Shown: positions 39,871 to 51,641, counted from the first letter of the stretch. The stretch: 64,000 nucleotides of DNA from Coxiella-like endosymbiont (GCF_024730665.1 NZ_CP084737.1:248001-312000), one strand, 5' to 3'. The notes: a model not told the origin generated them from the letters alone. A program made the numbers and translations.

Positions 39871-40785
39871 TCAAGGCAAATCGTCTTCAATCTCATTAGG
39901 TAAACGCAAAAGATGCTGACGATCTAGTTTAAAAGCTACTACTAAAGAACCCGCGACATAGATTGAAGAATAAGTTCCGATAGCAATCCCAACAATCAAT
40001 GCCAAAGAAAAAGGGCGCAAGATCTCTCCTCCAAAAATAAATAAAGTAATAACTACCAACAAAGCTAATCCTGATGTTATAACAGTCCGTGAAAGCGTCT
40101 GGTTAATAGATAAATTGATAATTTCTGATGGTGTTCCGCAACGTATCCTACGGAAATTTTCCCGAATACGATCATAAACGACAATTGTATCATTCAAAGA
40201 ATACCCGATGACGGTCAACACTGCAGCTAAGACAATTAAATTAAATTCAATGTGAAAAAAAGAAAAAATACCCAAAATAAAAATAGGATCGTGAATTAAG
40301 GCAATAGCAGCACTCAACGCAAACCGTAATTCAAATCGTAACGCGATATAAATCATCGTGGTAATTAACGCAACAATGATAGCTAAAATTCCATTCATCA
40401 TTAACTGCTTGCTTACCTGCGCACCAATGTAATTCAAGGAAGTTATTTGAGCGGTTGGCATAGCTGCTATTAATCTCGCTTTTAATTGTTCTTGTGTTAA
40501 ATATTTATAGAGCGCCACTCGGACAGAAATGTGACGAACATCATAACCACGCACTACTGCCTGATAAAATCCCTGTTCTACTAAATTCTTACGTATTTTT
40601 GCAGTATCGATGGGGTTAGAAAAATTAACCTCCACTTGCATGCCACCTGTAAAATCCAAACCCAAATTAAGACCGTAAATTGAAAGCGAGAGAATCGAAG
40701 CTACAAACATAATCACCGAAAAAGTGCCCGCCCACTTACGTTGGCGAACGAATGGAATTTTGATATTCATCTTAAAAAATTCCAT
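39871..40785 (-). CDS. secF: Protein translocase subunit SecF
   Basis: A 304-residue inner-membrane protein with six hydrophobic segments. The SecF pattern includes GLDFTGGMQVEV near residues 37-48, GYSLNDTIVVYDRIREN (about 188-204) and TSGLALLVVITLFIFGG. With SecD it forms the RND-type complex that uses the proton gradient to pull proteins through SecYEG. The start overlaps the secD stop by one base. Confidence 0.95.
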   Translation of the reverse strand: MEFFKMNIKIPFVRQRKWAGTFSVIMFVASILSLSIYGLNLGLDFTGGMQVEVNFSNPIDTAKIRKNLVEQGFYQAVVRGYDVRHISVRVALYKYLTQEQLKARLIAAMPTAQITSLNYIGAQVSKQLMMNGILAIIVALITTMIYIALRFELRFALSAAIALIHDPIFILGIFSFFHIEFNLIVLAAVLTVIGYSLNDTIVVYDRIRENFRRIRCGTPSEIINLSINQTLSRTVITSGLALLVVITLFIFGGEILRPFSLALIVGIAIGTYSSIYVAGSLVVAFKLDRQHLLRLPNEIEDDLP

Positions 40786-42659
40786 TATCGCTGATCCTTG
40801 ATAGGTTGTATCTTGATACCAATAGACAAATTCGAAATGCGGTTACGCCTATAAATCAAATTAACTATTGAACGGGTGAAGAAGATAGCCGTCAACATAG
40901 ATGACAGTAAACCGATACTCGTGGTAACTGCAAAACCTTGTACAGGACCTGAGCCTAACGCGAATAAAACAAACATCACAATCAATGTGGTTATGTTAGC
41001 ATCTACAATAGTTATAAAAGCACGCTCATAGCCTACTTTAATACTTGCCTGAGGCGACATGCCGGCACGCAACTCTTCACGGATACGTTCATTAATTAAG
41101 ACATTCGCATCCACTGCCATACCCATAGTTAAAACGATACCAGCAATACCTGGTAATGTTAGCGTTGCCCCCAAAATCGATAGGACAGCGATAATAAACA
41201 TGATATTCAACATTAACGCTACATCAGCAATTACACCAAACAGACGATAGTAAAATGCCATAAATAGAATTACCGCCAAAGCGCCAATTTCTGTCGATAA
41301 AACGCCTATATGAATATTTTCTTTTCCGAGACTAGGCCCTACTACACGTTCTTGTACAAAATACACTGGAACTGGATATGCACCTGAACGCAATAACAAT
41401 GCTAAATTCTTCGCATATTCCATCGTGGACAAATTAGTAATTTGAAAACTATTACCTAAAGCGTTTTGTATAGTTGCTACATTAATAAGTCGCTCTATTT
41501 TTCGATATCGAGTAATTATTTTGCCGTTTTCTAAATGACGTGTAGTTCGTGTCTCGACATAAACGACAGCAAGTGGTTTTCCTATATTTTCGGCCGTTAT
41601 TCGATTAAAGGAAGATATATCATCACCACTCACACGAATTTGGACAGCCGGACGGCCGTTTTCACCAATAATGCTAGATGCATTGATAATCGAAGTTCCT
41701 TTTAGTACTATTTGCCCCTTTAACAAAATAGGATAACCTTCATACGTGTAGAGTTTCGACTCAAGGGGAACTACGCCCGTTTTTGCTGCCATTTGAGCAT
41801 TGTGGTCTACGTCTACTAATTGCAAATAAATAGTGGCTACTTTGCCAATAATATCTTTAGCGCACGCTGTATCCTGAATGCCTGGTAAATCAATGCTAAT
41901 ATAACTAACTCCCTGCTGCTGAATAACCGGTTCCGCTACTCCTAACTCATTCACTCGCATCCGCAAAATCATGATAATTTGATCCATCACGTTTTGTTGT
42001 GTTTGTCGCAATGTTGTTTTTAAAATAGTGCCCTGAAGTGCAAGCCCTTTCTTTTTAAATTCATAGTGAGAAAACTGTTTTTTTAGAAATGTAATAGCTT
42101 TATCTCGCGATGACTGATCACGAAAATAAATGCTGATACCCTGTGCATCGCTCAACATATCAGTATACCGAACTTGTCTTTCTCGCAGGACTCTCGCCAC
42201 AGCATGTAAATCACCTGTTTCCTGAGCCTTTACCATTGCATCAACATCAGTCTTTAATAAAAAGTGAATACCTCCACGCAAATCCAATCCCAATCGCATA
42301 GGTTTTGCTGCAATTGCCTGAAACCATCTAGGCGCTCGAGGTGCCAAATTCAAGGCAACTGAATAATCCGAACCTACAATAGCCTGAATCAGATCGTGTC
42401 CTTTTAATTGAGTTTCCGTATCGTGAAAGCGCACTAAGATAAAATTTTTAGTACTCTGAATAGATTGATAAGACAGATGCTGAGCACTTAAAATTGAAGC
42501 AATGTGATTTTTGATTGTCTCTGAAATTGAAGCATTCTCTTTTACCCTAATTTGTATGGCGGGATCTTCGCCATACAAATTAGGGAGTGCATAAATCACA
42601 CTAATGACCACAAGTGAAACAAGTAAAACATAGCGCCACAGTGTCGGGTACTGATTCAT
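40785..42659 (-). CDS. secD: Protein translocase subunit SecD
   Basis: A 624-residue inner-membrane protein with a first membrane segment at about 8-26, a large periplasmic domain (P1 with LGLDLRGGIHFLLKTDVD, about 115-132) and a C-terminal five-helix bundle containing IAGIVLTMGMAVDANVLINERIREE. Length matches E. coli SecD (615). The order yajC-secD-secF is the standard one. Confidence 0.96.
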   Translation of the reverse strand: MNQYPTLWRYVLLVSLVVISVIYALPNLYGEDPAIQIRVKENASISETIKNHIASILSAQHLSYQSIQSTKNFILVRFHDTETQLKGHDLIQAIVGSDYSVALNLAPRAPRWFQAIAAKPMRLGLDLRGGIHFLLKTDVDAMVKAQETGDLHAVARVLRERQVRYTDMLSDAQGISIYFRDQSSRDKAITFLKKQFSHYEFKKKGLALQGTILKTTLRQTQQNVMDQIIMILRMRVNELGVAEPVIQQQGVSYISIDLPGIQDTACAKDIIGKVATIYLQLVDVDHNAQMAAKTGVVPLESKLYTYEGYPILLKGQIVLKGTSIINASSIIGENGRPAVQIRVSGDDISSFNRITAENIGKPLAVVYVETRTTRHLENGKIITRYRKIERLINVATIQNALGNSFQITNLSTMEYAKNLALLLRSGAYPVPVYFVQERVVGPSLGKENIHIGVLSTEIGALAVILFMAFYYRLFGVIADVALMLNIMFIIAVLSILGATLTLPGIAGIVLTMGMAVDANVLINERIREELRAGMSPQASIKVGYERAFITIVDANITTLIVMFVLFALGSGPVQGFAVTTSIGLLSSMLTAIFFTRSIVNLIYRRNRISNLSIGIKIQPIKDQR

Positions 42660-42684
42660 GACCCCTAACCTAAGTCAGAAATTT

Positions 42685-43035
42685 TTAAGTAAATTCGATT
42701 GTCCCTTTGGGTAGCAGAGACATAATGGAAGTTTTTTGAACCATAATTTCAGTGCCCTTAGAAACTTCAAGAACAACAAAACTATCTTTAAATCGCGTTA
42801 CTCTCGCCACAATACCTCCTGTGGTTACCACTTCATCGCCAAGCAATAAACCTTCTAGCAGTTGCCGAAGTTCTTTGGCCCTTTTAGTCTGTGGTCGGAT
42901 CAGCAACAAATAAAACACCGAGATTAATAGCAGTGGCAACCATAATATCGACCAAAAACTTCCTCCATGAGACTGTTGGGCCAACATTGGTACAGCATAA
43001 GCCGTGCCAATACCTACCAAATTTAAAAGGCTCAT
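42685..43035 (-). CDS. yajC: Sec translocon accessory protein YajC
   Basis: A 116-residue membrane protein. I choose ATG 43035, with GAGGAG eight bases upstream, instead of the longer frame from 43107. One membrane segment (ILWLPLLLISVFYLLLIRPQTKR, the family signature, about 30-52) is followed by a cytoplasmic domain with LLLGDEVVTTGGIVARV. It precedes secD by 25 bp. The tgt/queA genes often found upstream are absent; mnmA is divergent instead. Confidence 0.93.
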   Translation of the reverse strand: MSLLNLVGIGTAYAVPMLAQQSHGGSFWSILWLPLLLISVFYLLLIRPQTKRAKELRQLLEGLLLGDEVVTTGGIVARVTRFKDSFVVLEVSKGTEIMVQKTSIMSLLPKGTIEFT

Positions 43036-43152
43036 AGCGTTACTCCTCAAAAACGCCTTAATGTACCGCGTTCCAAAGTAAGACGCAAATATTCTGACTC
43101 GAGACACTTTTAAGTACTTCGCTTATCGATTTCCTAGTGTTACACTAATCTC

Positions 43153-44244
43153 ATGATAAAATATGAAAAAAATCAAGTTATTGCTGTAGGTCTTTCAGGC
43201 GGAGTAGATTCATCTGTAGCTGCGCTCATCCTAACAAAAACCGGTTATGAAGTTATCGGACTTTTTATGCAAAATTGGGAAGTTGACAAAGAAGACATTG
43301 TTTGCACAACTGAACAAGACTTAAACGACGCTAAAGCGGTCTCAGATCATATAGGTATCCCACTATACACAGTGAACTTCAGCAAAGAATATTGGGATAA
43401 TGTCTTTCAACACTGTCTGGATGAGTTCAATGCGGGACGAACCCCCAATCCAGATGTCTGGTGTAACCGAGAGATAAAGTTTAAATTGCTTTTGAAGCAT
43501 GCTAAAAAACTTGGTGCTGGCCACCTCGCTACAGGACACTATGCACGCATTAAAGAGAAAAATGGTCATTACCACTTACTAAAAAGCTGTGATAATAATA
43601 AAGATCAAAGCTATTTTTTGTATCTGCTAAATCAATATCCATTAGCTAATAGCCTCTTTCCCTTGGGGAGATATCAAAAATCTGATATCCGTACCATTGC
43701 CAAAGAGGCAGCGCTTATCACGCACGCCAAAAAAGACAGCACCGGCATTTGTTTTATCGGCAAACGAAAATTTAAAGAATTTTTAAGTGAATTTTTACTT
43801 GCACAACCTGGTAATATAGAAACACCAGACGGGAAAATCGTCGGCAAACATGATGGCATAATGTTTTATACACGTGCTCAACGGAAAGGCCTGCATATCG
43901 GCGGTCAAGCTCATGCCAACGACAAACCATGGTATGTTATTGACAAAGATGTTCAACGCAATGTGCTAATCGTTGATCAAGGACATGACCATCCGTTGCT
44001 CTATTCACACGAATTAATTTGCACGAAATTGCATTGGATCAGTGGTACCTATCCACTTCTCCCATTGACTTGTAAGGCAAAAATACGTTACCGTCAAGCC
44101 GATCAGGCCTGTAAGGTGACTGTGCTTAGCGAAGGTCGATTTCGTGTTGAATTTGAGCAAGCGCAATGGGCTATTACACCAGGTCAATCCGTGGTTTTTT
44201 ATATAGACGATGAATGTTTAGGCGGGGGTATTATCGAAAAATGA
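43153..44244 (+). CDS. mnmA: tRNA-specific 2-thiouridylase MnmA
   Basis: A 363-residue enzyme that makes s2U34 in tRNA-Glu, -Gln and -Lys. The PP-loop is [12 protein letters not shown] (13-24). The catalytic cysteines are C104 in [12 protein letters not shown] and C200 in [12 protein letters not shown]. Sulfur would come from a cysteine desulfurase through a Tus relay, not seen here. A TACACT box six bases before ATG 43153 and the lack of a Shine-Dalgarno suggest a very short or absent leader. The stop overlaps phhB by 4 bp. Confidence 0.95.
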   Translation: MIKYEKNQVIAVGLSGGVDSSVAALILTKTGYEVIGLFMQNWEVDKEDIVCTTEQDLNDAKAVSDHIGIPLYTVNFSKEYWDNVFQHCLDEFNAGRTPNPDVWCNREIKFKLLLKHAKKLGAGHLATGHYARIKEKNGHYHLLKSCDNNKDQSYFLYLLNQYPLANSLFPLGRYQKSDIRTIAKEAALITHAKKDSTGICFIGKRKFKEFLSEFLLAQPGNIETPDGKIVGKHDGIMFYTRAQRKGLHIGGQAHANDKPWYVIDKDVQRNVLIVDQGHDHPLLYSHELICTKLHWISGTYPLLPLTCKAKIRYRQADQACKVTVLSEGRFRVEFEQAQWAITPGQSVVFYIDDECLGGGIIEK

Positions 44245-44573
44245 CAACGAAACTCTTTGGTAGAAGCTGTAAACCTTGCAAAGATGGAATACTACCGTTA
44301 ACGAAAAAAGAGGCGGAAACTTTATTGAAGCAATTAGCAGATTGGATACTTGATGACTCAGGCATACAAATTAGTAAAGTTTTTCGATTTAAAAATTTTT
44401 ACCAAACGATAAGTTTTATTAATGCGATTGCGTGGATTGTGAATCAGGAAAATCATCATCCAGATCTTAAAATAAGTTATAATTGTTGCCGTGTACATTT
44501 TACCACACATAGCATTCAGGGGTTGTCAGAGAATGACTTTATCTGTGCTGCAAAAATTGATCAGTTAATTTGA
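44241..44573 (+). CDS. phhB: Pterin-4a-carbinolamine dehydratase
   Basis: A 110-residue protein from ATG 44241, which overlaps the mnmA stop by ATGA. The family core is [21 protein letters not shown] (catalytic His-His-Pro at about 75-77) followed by [14 protein letters not shown]. It dehydrates 4a-hydroxytetrahydrobiopterin formed by phenylalanine hydroxylase; in bacteria lacking that enzyme it may salvage hydrated pterins or folates. The N-terminus [19 protein letters not shown] is typical. Confidence 0.92.
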   Translation: MTTKLFGRSCKPCKDGILPLTKKEAETLLKQLADWILDDSGIQISKVFRFKNFYQTISFINAIAWIVNQENHHPDLKISYNCCRVHFTTHSIQGLSENDFICAAKIDQLI

Positions 44574-45286
44574 TCAGAAAGCCCATCTTTTTCTCAAGCA
44601 TAGGAGGTAGCTTCTAAAAATGAATTTAATTAGGTCTATTGTAACTACCGCTACTGAACCTGTCGACAATAAATAGGGATACAATGGAAAAATAAAAGGT
44701 GTGGCAGCGTGTTTAGCCTTGTTATTAGTGTCATTGCCACCAACCGGCCGTTTTATTAATCATCTATGAGCACCCGCCCGGACGGCAGCAGGTAATCATT
44801 TTATATTTCCTCACACGAACTTTATAAAAATGCCCTTCCTTTATGATAATAAAAATTATCTGCTTTTCAAACAAACTTGAGGTTTTCTTCTCCTGTTTTC
44901 CTAAAATGACGCACTGTTACATAATAATCTTATCAAGCAGTGAAACAAACATCCTTATGAGAAATTGTGTTATCATATTCTTCACCCTTTGTGTGAGTCT
45001 AAAGAAATATTTTATCGTTTGGCGAAAATTAAGGTCAGAAATAAAAAATTTTACCCAAATAAACTTTGGGGTGCTTTTGGATATTGTCGTTCTGTAAAAA
45101 ATTGGAAATTTATATAGTTAAATAATTAAGCGCATCAAACAATGTGTGAAACATGTTATGTTTACTGTTCACAGTGTATCCTTTTTCCTCTTCCGTCCCG
45201 CATATAGTTAAACCTCGAAATGACAGGGAAAAAAATCGATTCAGTTCAGTCTGGAATAAAAAAGAAAGGGTGTCATCAGTTTTTCA
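44574..45286. other. 710 bp with no gene; expected place of liuD
   Basis: No supported gene. A short plus-strand stretch near 44690-44770 is hydrophobic (GVAACLALLLVSLPPTG) without a start. In related liu clusters the biotin-carboxylase subunit gene (liuD) would follow liuC here on the minus strand; I see no trace of it. Confidence 0.45.
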
Positions 45287-46054
45287 TTATCGCTTTCCTT
45301 TAAAAAAATTGTCGATTCTTTCACGGGCTTCTTTGGAGTTACGTATGGAAGCTAAGAGGGTGGCAGTTTTTGAGATAATATTTTCATTAATGGGACAGAG
45401 GTTATTGAGTAACTGTTTAGTTGCCAACAAAGCTTGGGGACCATTTTTTTTAATGGATTCTGCAATGGTATAACCCGTTGATTGTAATTCATTAGCATTA
45501 ACAACTTGATGCAAAAGTCCTATTTTTTTTGCTTCTGTTGCAGCGAATAATTCAGCTGTTAAAAAGTAACGTCGCGCAAGGCCACAGCCAATTGAACGGA
45601 TAATATAGGGCGCAATTATTGCGGGAATTAATCCCAACTTAACTTCAGAAAAACAAAATTGTGTCTCTGTAGTGGCAATGGTGATATCGCAACAAGCCAT
45701 GAGTCCAATTCCACCGCCCATAACACAACCATGAAGTAGCGCAATAGTAGGTTTAGATAATTGGTCGATCTGTCGCAAAAGATTCCCTAATGTCAATGCG
45801 TCTGCTTCATTTTCTTCACGAGAGAATTTAACCATCCGTTTCATCCAGTTTAGATCAGCACCAGCAGAAAAATTTTTACCTTTAGCATTAATAATAACTA
45901 CCTGAATGTTTTCATCGGTATCAATTTTTTTAAAAACCCTTTTTAGTTCAGTAATAACGACTTCATTAAAAGCATTACATTTTTTTGGACGGTTTAGAGT
46001 GATGACGCAAATATTTTTTTCAACGTTTTGTCGAATGCATGACGGTTTTGTCAT
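45287..46054 (-). CDS. liuC: Enoyl-CoA hydratase family, probable methylglutaconyl-CoA hydratase
   Basis: A 255-residue crotonase-fold enzyme. The oxyanion-hole motif is FSAGADLNWMKRM (about 62-74), and the second is ALLHGCVMGGGIGLMACCDITIA (about 104-126). FCFSEVKLGLIPAIIAPYI carries the catalytic Glu. The DLNWM motif and the position next to MCC-beta and isovaleryl-CoA dehydrogenase identify it as LiuC, which hydrates 3-methylglutaconyl-CoA in leucine breakdown. Confidence 0.88.
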   Translation of the reverse strand: MTKPSCIRQNVEKNICVITLNRPKKCNAFNEVVITELKRVFKKIDTDENIQVVIINAKGKNFSAGADLNWMKRMVKFSREENEADALTLGNLLRQIDQLSKPTIALLHGCVMGGGIGLMACCDITIATTETQFCFSEVKLGLIPAIIAPYIIRSIGCGLARRYFLTAELFAATEAKKIGLLHQVVNANELQSTGYTIAESIKKNGPQALLATKQLLNNLCPINENIISKTATLLASIRNSKEARERIDNFFKGKR

Positions 46055-46078
46055 CTTCCCCTCTCTACTTTTTTACCT

Positions 46079-47688
46079 TTACATCCTAAATACACCAAAA
46101 TGGGTTTTAGAAATAGGTGCATTTAAGCTTGCCGAAATACAAAGGCTCAAAGTACGTCGTGTATCCACTGGGTTAATGACGCCATCATCCCACAATCTGG
46201 CGCTGGAATAATAAGGATTTGACTGAGCCTCATAAGTAGCACGAATATTCGCTTTAAATTTTTCTTCCTCTTTTTTATTCCACACCTCATTGCGTCGCTC
46301 CATTTGGTCATGTTTCACTTGAGCAAGTACGTTGGCTGCCTGTTCGCCACCCATAACGGCAATACGCGCATTAGGCCATATAAACAAAAATCGAGCACGA
46401 TAACCACGGCCGCACATAGCGTAATTTCCCGCGCCATAGCTGTTTCCGATAATAACAGTGAATTTAGGTACTTCGCTACACGCCACCGCATGAACCATTT
46501 TGGCTCCATGTTTTGCAATACCACTAGTTTCGTATTTTTTCCAACCATAAAGCCAGTGATATTTTGTAAAAATACGAGAGGAATTTTTCGTTGACTACAC
46601 AATTCAATAAAATGAGCGCCTTTCAATGCGGATTCTGAAAACAAAATACCATTATTAGCGATGATCCCGATGGGATAACCATAAATGTGTGCAAAGCCAC
46701 AAATTAAAGTACTTCCATAAAGGGGTTTAAATTCTTCGAACTGAGAAGCATCTACTAGGCGAGCGATAATTTCGTGTACATCATAAGGTATACGAAGATC
46801 TGTGTTAATAATTCCGAGAATTTCCTCAGGGTCATAAGCAGGCTCTTCGATAGGGCAAGTCACCAAAGAAATTGTTTTTTTTCGATTTAAGTGGCTTATA
46901 CATTCGCGCGCTATTTTTAAAGCATGTGTATCGTCATACGCAAGATAATCGGAAACACCTGACAACCGGCAATGCATATCAGCACCGCCTAATTCTTCTG
47001 CTGTAACAATTTCACCGACTGCCGCTTTAACCAAAGGAGGACCACCTAAAAAAACAGTGGACTGCTTTTGTACCATGATAACTTCATCAGACATCGCTGG
47101 TACGTAAGCACCTCCGGCAGTACACGACCCCATAACGATCGCAATCTGAGGAATATTTTTGGAAGAAAGACGTGCTTGATTGTAAAAAATATGACCAAAA
47201 TGATCCTTATCTGGAAATACTTCATCTTGTTTAGGAAGATAAGCCCCGCCGGAATCGACTAAATAAATACAAGGTAAATCATTTTCTTCGGCAATTGTTT
47301 GTGCGCGCAGATGTTTTTTAACAGTAATAGGGTAGTATGTTCCCCCTTTGACGGTTGGGTCATTAGCGATAATTATACATTCCTGTCCGGCAATTTGTCC
47401 GATGCCAGTCACTATACCGCCAGCTGGTACATTATCATCTTCATAGAGTTTATAACCTGCCAAAGAAGACAATTCCAGAAAAGCTGCACCCGAATCTAAC
47501 AGTCGCTCGATACGTTCACGTACTAGTAATTTTCCCTGCTCACGTTGCCGTTGGCATGATTGCTCCGGACCTCCTTTTCTGATTTTAGCGAGTAAAGCTT
47601 CCAATGTTTTTATCTGTAACTCCATCGCCGCTTTATTTTTTTTAAAGTCTTCGCTATTGATTTTTATTTTCGAAACAATTTTCGGCAT
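46079..47688 (-). pseudogene. liuB: 3-methylcrotonyl-CoA carboxylase beta subunit, one frameshift
   Basis: The carboxyltransferase subunit, about 535 residues when joined. Family blocks include [57 protein letters not shown] and the oxyanion/acyl-CoA block [13 protein letters not shown]. The frame breaks at T6 on the plus strand (46535-46540); one more A gives [42 protein letters not shown]. The second frame runs to 46079 with the usual [10 protein letters not shown]. It begins directly after a thiolase stump. The biotin-carrying partner is not in the window. Confidence 0.9.
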
Positions 47689-47781
47689 CTATATTGTCTC
47701 CATAGCAACCGCTGTTGATTCGCTGCCGCCAATAATAAGTAGGTTACCGCGTTTTAAATTATTTTTTTCAGGATGTGTCAT
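47689..47781 (-). pseudogene. Probable C-terminal stump of a thiolase
   Basis: A 30-codon frame reads LKRGNLLIIGGSESTAVAMETI and ends in TAG directly before the liuB ATG. This resembles the last strand of acetyl-CoA acetyltransferases (LKYGL..LCIGGGE-x-x-A-x-x-x-E). Protein-like pieces further upstream (to about 47900) are out of frame. A thiolase gene often lies in liu clusters, so I read this as its remnant. Confidence 0.4.
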
Positions 47782-48169
47782 ATGGGTTTTATTCAAGATT
47801 TTTCCGGATTGACTCTCATGGCATTTTCGTCGGAATAATAACGGTAGCTTTTTGGTATTTGATGATCATGGGAACAATTGCATCAGTATTTCTATCCTTG
47901 TTGGCTTTTTTGCTCGTAGTAGTGAAATAATCATAAAGTCACACACTTCGCACGAAATGATATCGCTCAGAACATATGTTTTGGCAAATACTAATATCAT
48001 ATGATCATAGATTCGGTCATGTTCTAAAAAGTAACTAAATCGCTATTATAAAATAAGGTGTATAAGACATTTTTCCATACTGCCAGCGATATGTTTATAG
48101 GAACTAGCAAGAAATTTCATTAACACCCTATAGGCGTTCGGGCAGAACTTATAATGACAACTTGGGCTT

Positions 48170-49345
48170 TCATTCATAAAGTTTATCTCCAATGTCTTTG
48201 AATAGTTTACGTCCAATAATAATTCGCCGAATTTCCGATGTACCGGCACCGATTTCATATAATTTGGCATCGCGTAGAAAGCGCTCGACGGGGAACTCAG
48301 CAATATATCCATTGCCACCAAGACATTGAATAGCTTTTAAGGCTACTTGGGTCGCATTTTCAGCAGCAAAGAGAAAAGCGCTGGCAGTGTCTTTTTGATG
48401 CATTTTTCCCGCGTCGGCGCTTTTTGCAATAGCGTATAAATATGCGCGACTAGCATTCAACGCTGTATACACATCAGCTATTTTTTCTTGTATTAACTGA
48501 AATTCAGAAATCGATTTTTTAAACTGCTTACGTTTGTGAACGTACGGTAAGATAACATCAAGACAAGCTTGCATCAAGCCTAGTGGACCTCCACCCAATA
48601 CTAAACGTTCATAATCGAGCCCGCTCATCAAAATAGAAATAGCCTTATTAATTTCGCCTAATATATTTTCTTGAGGTACTCTGCAATTATTAAAAACCAG
48701 TGCGCAGGTGTCAGATCCTCGCATCCCCAATTTATCCAGTTTTTGTGCTGTTCGATAACCAGGCATACCTTTTTCAATTAAAAACGCACTGATGCCATGT
48801 GCTTTTGCTTCTAGATTAGTTTTAGCGTAAACAATTAATACATCCGCTTCTGGACCATTCGTGATCCACATTTTAGTGCCGTTTAACACAAATACTTCGC
48901 CTTCTTTTTTAGCAGAAAGTTGCATATTAACAACATCGGAACCTGCTTCTACTTCACTCATAGCCAATGCACCAACATATTCGCCGCTAATTAATTTTGG
49001 AAGATAGCGTTCTTTTTGTACTTTTGTACCGAAGCGATTGATTTGGTTAACGCATAAATTGGAATGCGCTCCGTAACTTAAACCTAATGAACCAGAAGCA
49101 CGACTGATTTCTTCCATGGCAATAACGTGAGCGAGATAACCTATATTGATTCCACCATATTTTTTATCTGCCGTAATACCAAGAATGCCTAGAGCACCCA
49201 GTTTAGGCCATAAATCTCGAGGGAATTGATTAGTAGCATCAATTTTGGCAGCACGAGGAGCAATTTCTTCGCTAGCAAATTGCCGTATAGATTGACGGAG
49301 CATATTAATAGTGTCATCAAGCTGGAAATCAGGTCCATGAATCAT
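48170..49345 (-). CDS. liuA: Isovaleryl-CoA dehydrogenase
   Basis: A 391-residue acyl-CoA dehydrogenase from ATG 49345, which has AAGGTG upstream; the longer frame to 49417 adds an unlikely hydrophobic start. FAD-site motifs are [14 protein letters not shown] (about 132-145) and [18 protein letters not shown]. The catalytic glutamate is in [18 protein letters not shown] (about 247), the position specific to isovaleryl-CoA dehydrogenases. The C-terminus [36 protein letters not shown] is complete. It would start leucine degradation and needs ETF, of which only an etfA stump is seen. Confidence 0.92.
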   Translation of the reverse strand: MIHGPDFQLDDTINMLRQSIRQFASEEIAPRAAKIDATNQFPRDLWPKLGALGILGITADKKYGGINIGYLAHVIAMEEISRASGSLGLSYGAHSNLCVNQINRFGTKVQKERYLPKLISGEYVGALAMSEVEAGSDVVNMQLSAKKEGEVFVLNGTKMWITNGPEADVLIVYAKTNLEAKAHGISAFLIEKGMPGYRTAQKLDKLGMRGSDTCALVFNNCRVPQENILGEINKAISILMSGLDYERLVLGGGPLGLMQACLDVILPYVHKRKQFKKSISEFQLIQEKIADVYTALNASRAYLYAIAKSADAGKMHQKDTASAFLFAAENATQVALKAIQCLGGNGYIAEFPVERFLRDAKLYEIGAGTSEIRRIIIGRKLFKDIGDKLYE

Positions 49346-49604
49346 ATTATGATCACCTTGCTTTAAAGATTTATATTTTAACCATTCAAACAGGACGATA
49401 ACAATGATCATAACCATAAAAAAATGATATCTTTAATTTCGCTTACTTTTATATTACCAATTCGTATTTTTACAGGAACGTTAGTCTAACATTATGATTT
49501 ACTCTAAAATAAGATAAGTGTATAACTAAAAGAGATTTGCTCTCTCAATACAAAAATATTATAAAAAAGGCAAATAATAGAACGTGCGGGCTCTAGCTTG
49601 AAGA

Positions 49605-50636
49605 ATGTGTAGTATGATTTATCATTATCTCCGCCCATTTTTATTCAAAATGGATCCTGAAATTGCTCATGCGTTAGCTTTAAAATGTTTTAAATTGGTT
49701 TCTTGTTCATGGATCATTAATCAACGATTAGCGTCTTTTCCTCAACAACCAACGTCGGTATTTGGTATTCGTTTTCCTAATCCAGTGGGGCTTGCCGCCG
49801 GTTTAGATAAAAATGGAGATTATATTGATTCATTATTAGGTCTTGGTTTTGGTTTTGTAGAAGTAGGTGCGATAACCCCAAAATTCCAGACTGGAAATCC
49901 GAAGCCTCGTTTATTTCGTTTGCCAGAGGCAAAAGCCTTAATCAATCGATTAGGATTTAATAATTTAGGCGTCGATTACTTAGTTCGACAACTTAAAAAA
50001 CGTAAAATTAATGGAATAGTTGGTGTCAACATCGGAAAAAATCTAGCGACACCTTTAGAAAAAGCAAGCGAAGATTATCTCTATTGTTTGAAAAAGGTTT
50101 ATCCATATGTGGACTATGCCACTATCAATATTTCTTCTCCAAACACTCCAGGATTGCAAGAATTACAGACTGAACACAATCTCGGGAACTTATTAAATAG
50201 CCTAAAAAAAGAACAGAAACGGTTAGAGAAGCATTATCGAAAACATGTGCCGTTGCTTTTAAAAATATCACCGGATTTAACGAAAGTAGAGATAGAAATG
50301 ATTGGCCTTTTAGCGTTAAAGCACCATATAGAAGGTATTGTTGCGACAAATACCACTGCTAATCATGAAGGTATTAAAGGATTGCCGCACGCGGATGAAG
50401 TAGGCGGAATGAGTGGTAAGCCACTCTTTCCAACGACATTGCGTATAGTCGCCCAATTACGTACTTTTTTAAGCGATAAGATTCCAATTATTGCTGTTGG
50501 AGGTATTCATTCAGGGGAAGATGTAGTGGCTTTGTTGGCGGCAGGAGCGAAGCTGGTTGCCCTATATACGGGATTAATTTATGAAGGACCAAAGTTGGTT
50601 CGATCGATTATTGAATTTCTTAAAAATAAATTATAG
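49605..50636 (+). CDS. pyrD: Dihydroorotate dehydrogenase, quinone type
   Basis: A 343-residue class 2 enzyme (or 340 from ATG 49614) that oxidises dihydroorotate in pyrimidine synthesis and passes electrons to ubiquinone. The N-terminal helical region [21 protein letters not shown] is the membrane-binding part. Conserved blocks are [13 protein letters not shown] (FMN), [38 protein letters not shown] with the catalytic Ser, KISPDL and GVGG-type [10 protein letters not shown]. It stands alone between eroded regions. Confidence 0.95.
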   Translation: MCSMIYHYLRPFLFKMDPEIAHALALKCFKLVSCSWIINQRLASFPQQPTSVFGIRFPNPVGLAAGLDKNGDYIDSLLGLGFGFVEVGAITPKFQTGNPKPRLFRLPEAKALINRLGFNNLGVDYLVRQLKKRKINGIVGVNIGKNLATPLEKASEDYLYCLKKVYPYVDYATINISSPNTPGLQELQTEHNLGNLLNSLKKEQKRLEKHYRKHVPLLLKISPDLTKVEIEMIGLLALKHHIEGIVATNTTANHEGIKGLPHADEVGGMSGKPLFPTTLRIVAQLRTFLSDKIPIIAVGGIHSGEDVVALLAAGAKLVALYTGLIYEGPKLVRSIIEFLKNKL

Positions 50637-51098
50637 TTTTAAGTAAGTTTGCTTTACTTTTGGATTTATTGCTAGGAGTAAGAGTATTCAGCTAGCATAA
50701 ACTGCCGAATGGTTTAAATTCATCACTATCATACACAGCAAGCCTTCTGTTCTAGATTTATCAGTCTTTGCTACATGAATGAACACAACATCTTTTCTGA
50801 CTCGGCAAAAGCAAAGCAAATTGCATCGTCACTTCATTAGTATACCAATTGAGACCCTTTCGTAGAGTACAATATTAGGACTAACAGAAGAAGTTGTGCT
50901 TTTTTCTGTGTATCTCACCATTGCCTTCACGGAGATAACAGAGGGAGTAAGAACTCATCTACTACTTTTTGCCGACTTTCTGATGAGTTTTCGTTCATTG
51001 AACGACGGAAAATGGTTATTACTTATGCATAACACGATAAAATAAAAAAATGACACAAATGACACCAACCTAAGAAGTATGTTATAAAAGGCGCCGTT
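50637..51098. other. No gene seen
   Basis: About 460 bp without a supported feature. Confidence 0.5.
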
Positions 51099-51368
51099 AT
51101 GAACCATGAAGCAATATTGAAATTTTGGTTCTCAGTCGAGTCGAAGAGGCTGTTATGCCTTAAAACTGGACTATCGTCTTGTTCGGAGAGAGTGAAGAGA
51201 CGAAATGGGTGGAGAACGGACACATTGTCAATTGGCTTTGATCATCTGTTAGATCAATTTTTACACTATACTTATCTGAACTCTCTAAAAGCTTTTACCC
51301 AAGACAATGACATATTCGGTGTCTGCGTAAATGGTATAGAGAAACAGGGAGTCGCAAATTTAGCCTAA
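51099..51368 (+). pseudogene. Decayed DUF924-family protein
   Basis: The 89-codon frame opens with NHEAILKFWFS, the DUF924 N-terminus, and later shows FDHLLDQF (family LLDQFPRN) and LKAFTQDND (family AFAxD). The family normally has about 180-200 residues. Here the middle and the C-terminal half are missing and the conserved tryptophans are lost. I read it as a shrunken, nonfunctional copy. The function of DUF924 is unknown. Confidence 0.5.
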
Positions 51369-51641
51369 TTCATCGGATATTTTATTATTTTCCCTTTCAT
51401 TGTATTCGAAAAATTTACATCATCATAAAATTTTCGTCCGTGCTTATTGAGTACTTTATGATTTGGATTTATCAGGAATCCAAGTCATTGATGTACACAA
51501 GCTTTTTTAAATTTGCTAATTATTATTACAATGTTATTCGATGTTTTGGTCAGTTTCCTTAAAGAAATGTCGCTTTTGGTTAAGGATCTACAGCGAAAAA
51601 AATTAAATATTTGAAAAAGATACAACGTTTCTGAGGTGGTA

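Noticed and set aside
44843-45097. An 84-residue hydrophobic plus-strand frame
   Set aside because: AT-rich sequence gives such Ile/Phe-rich frames by chance; no start signal or family pattern.
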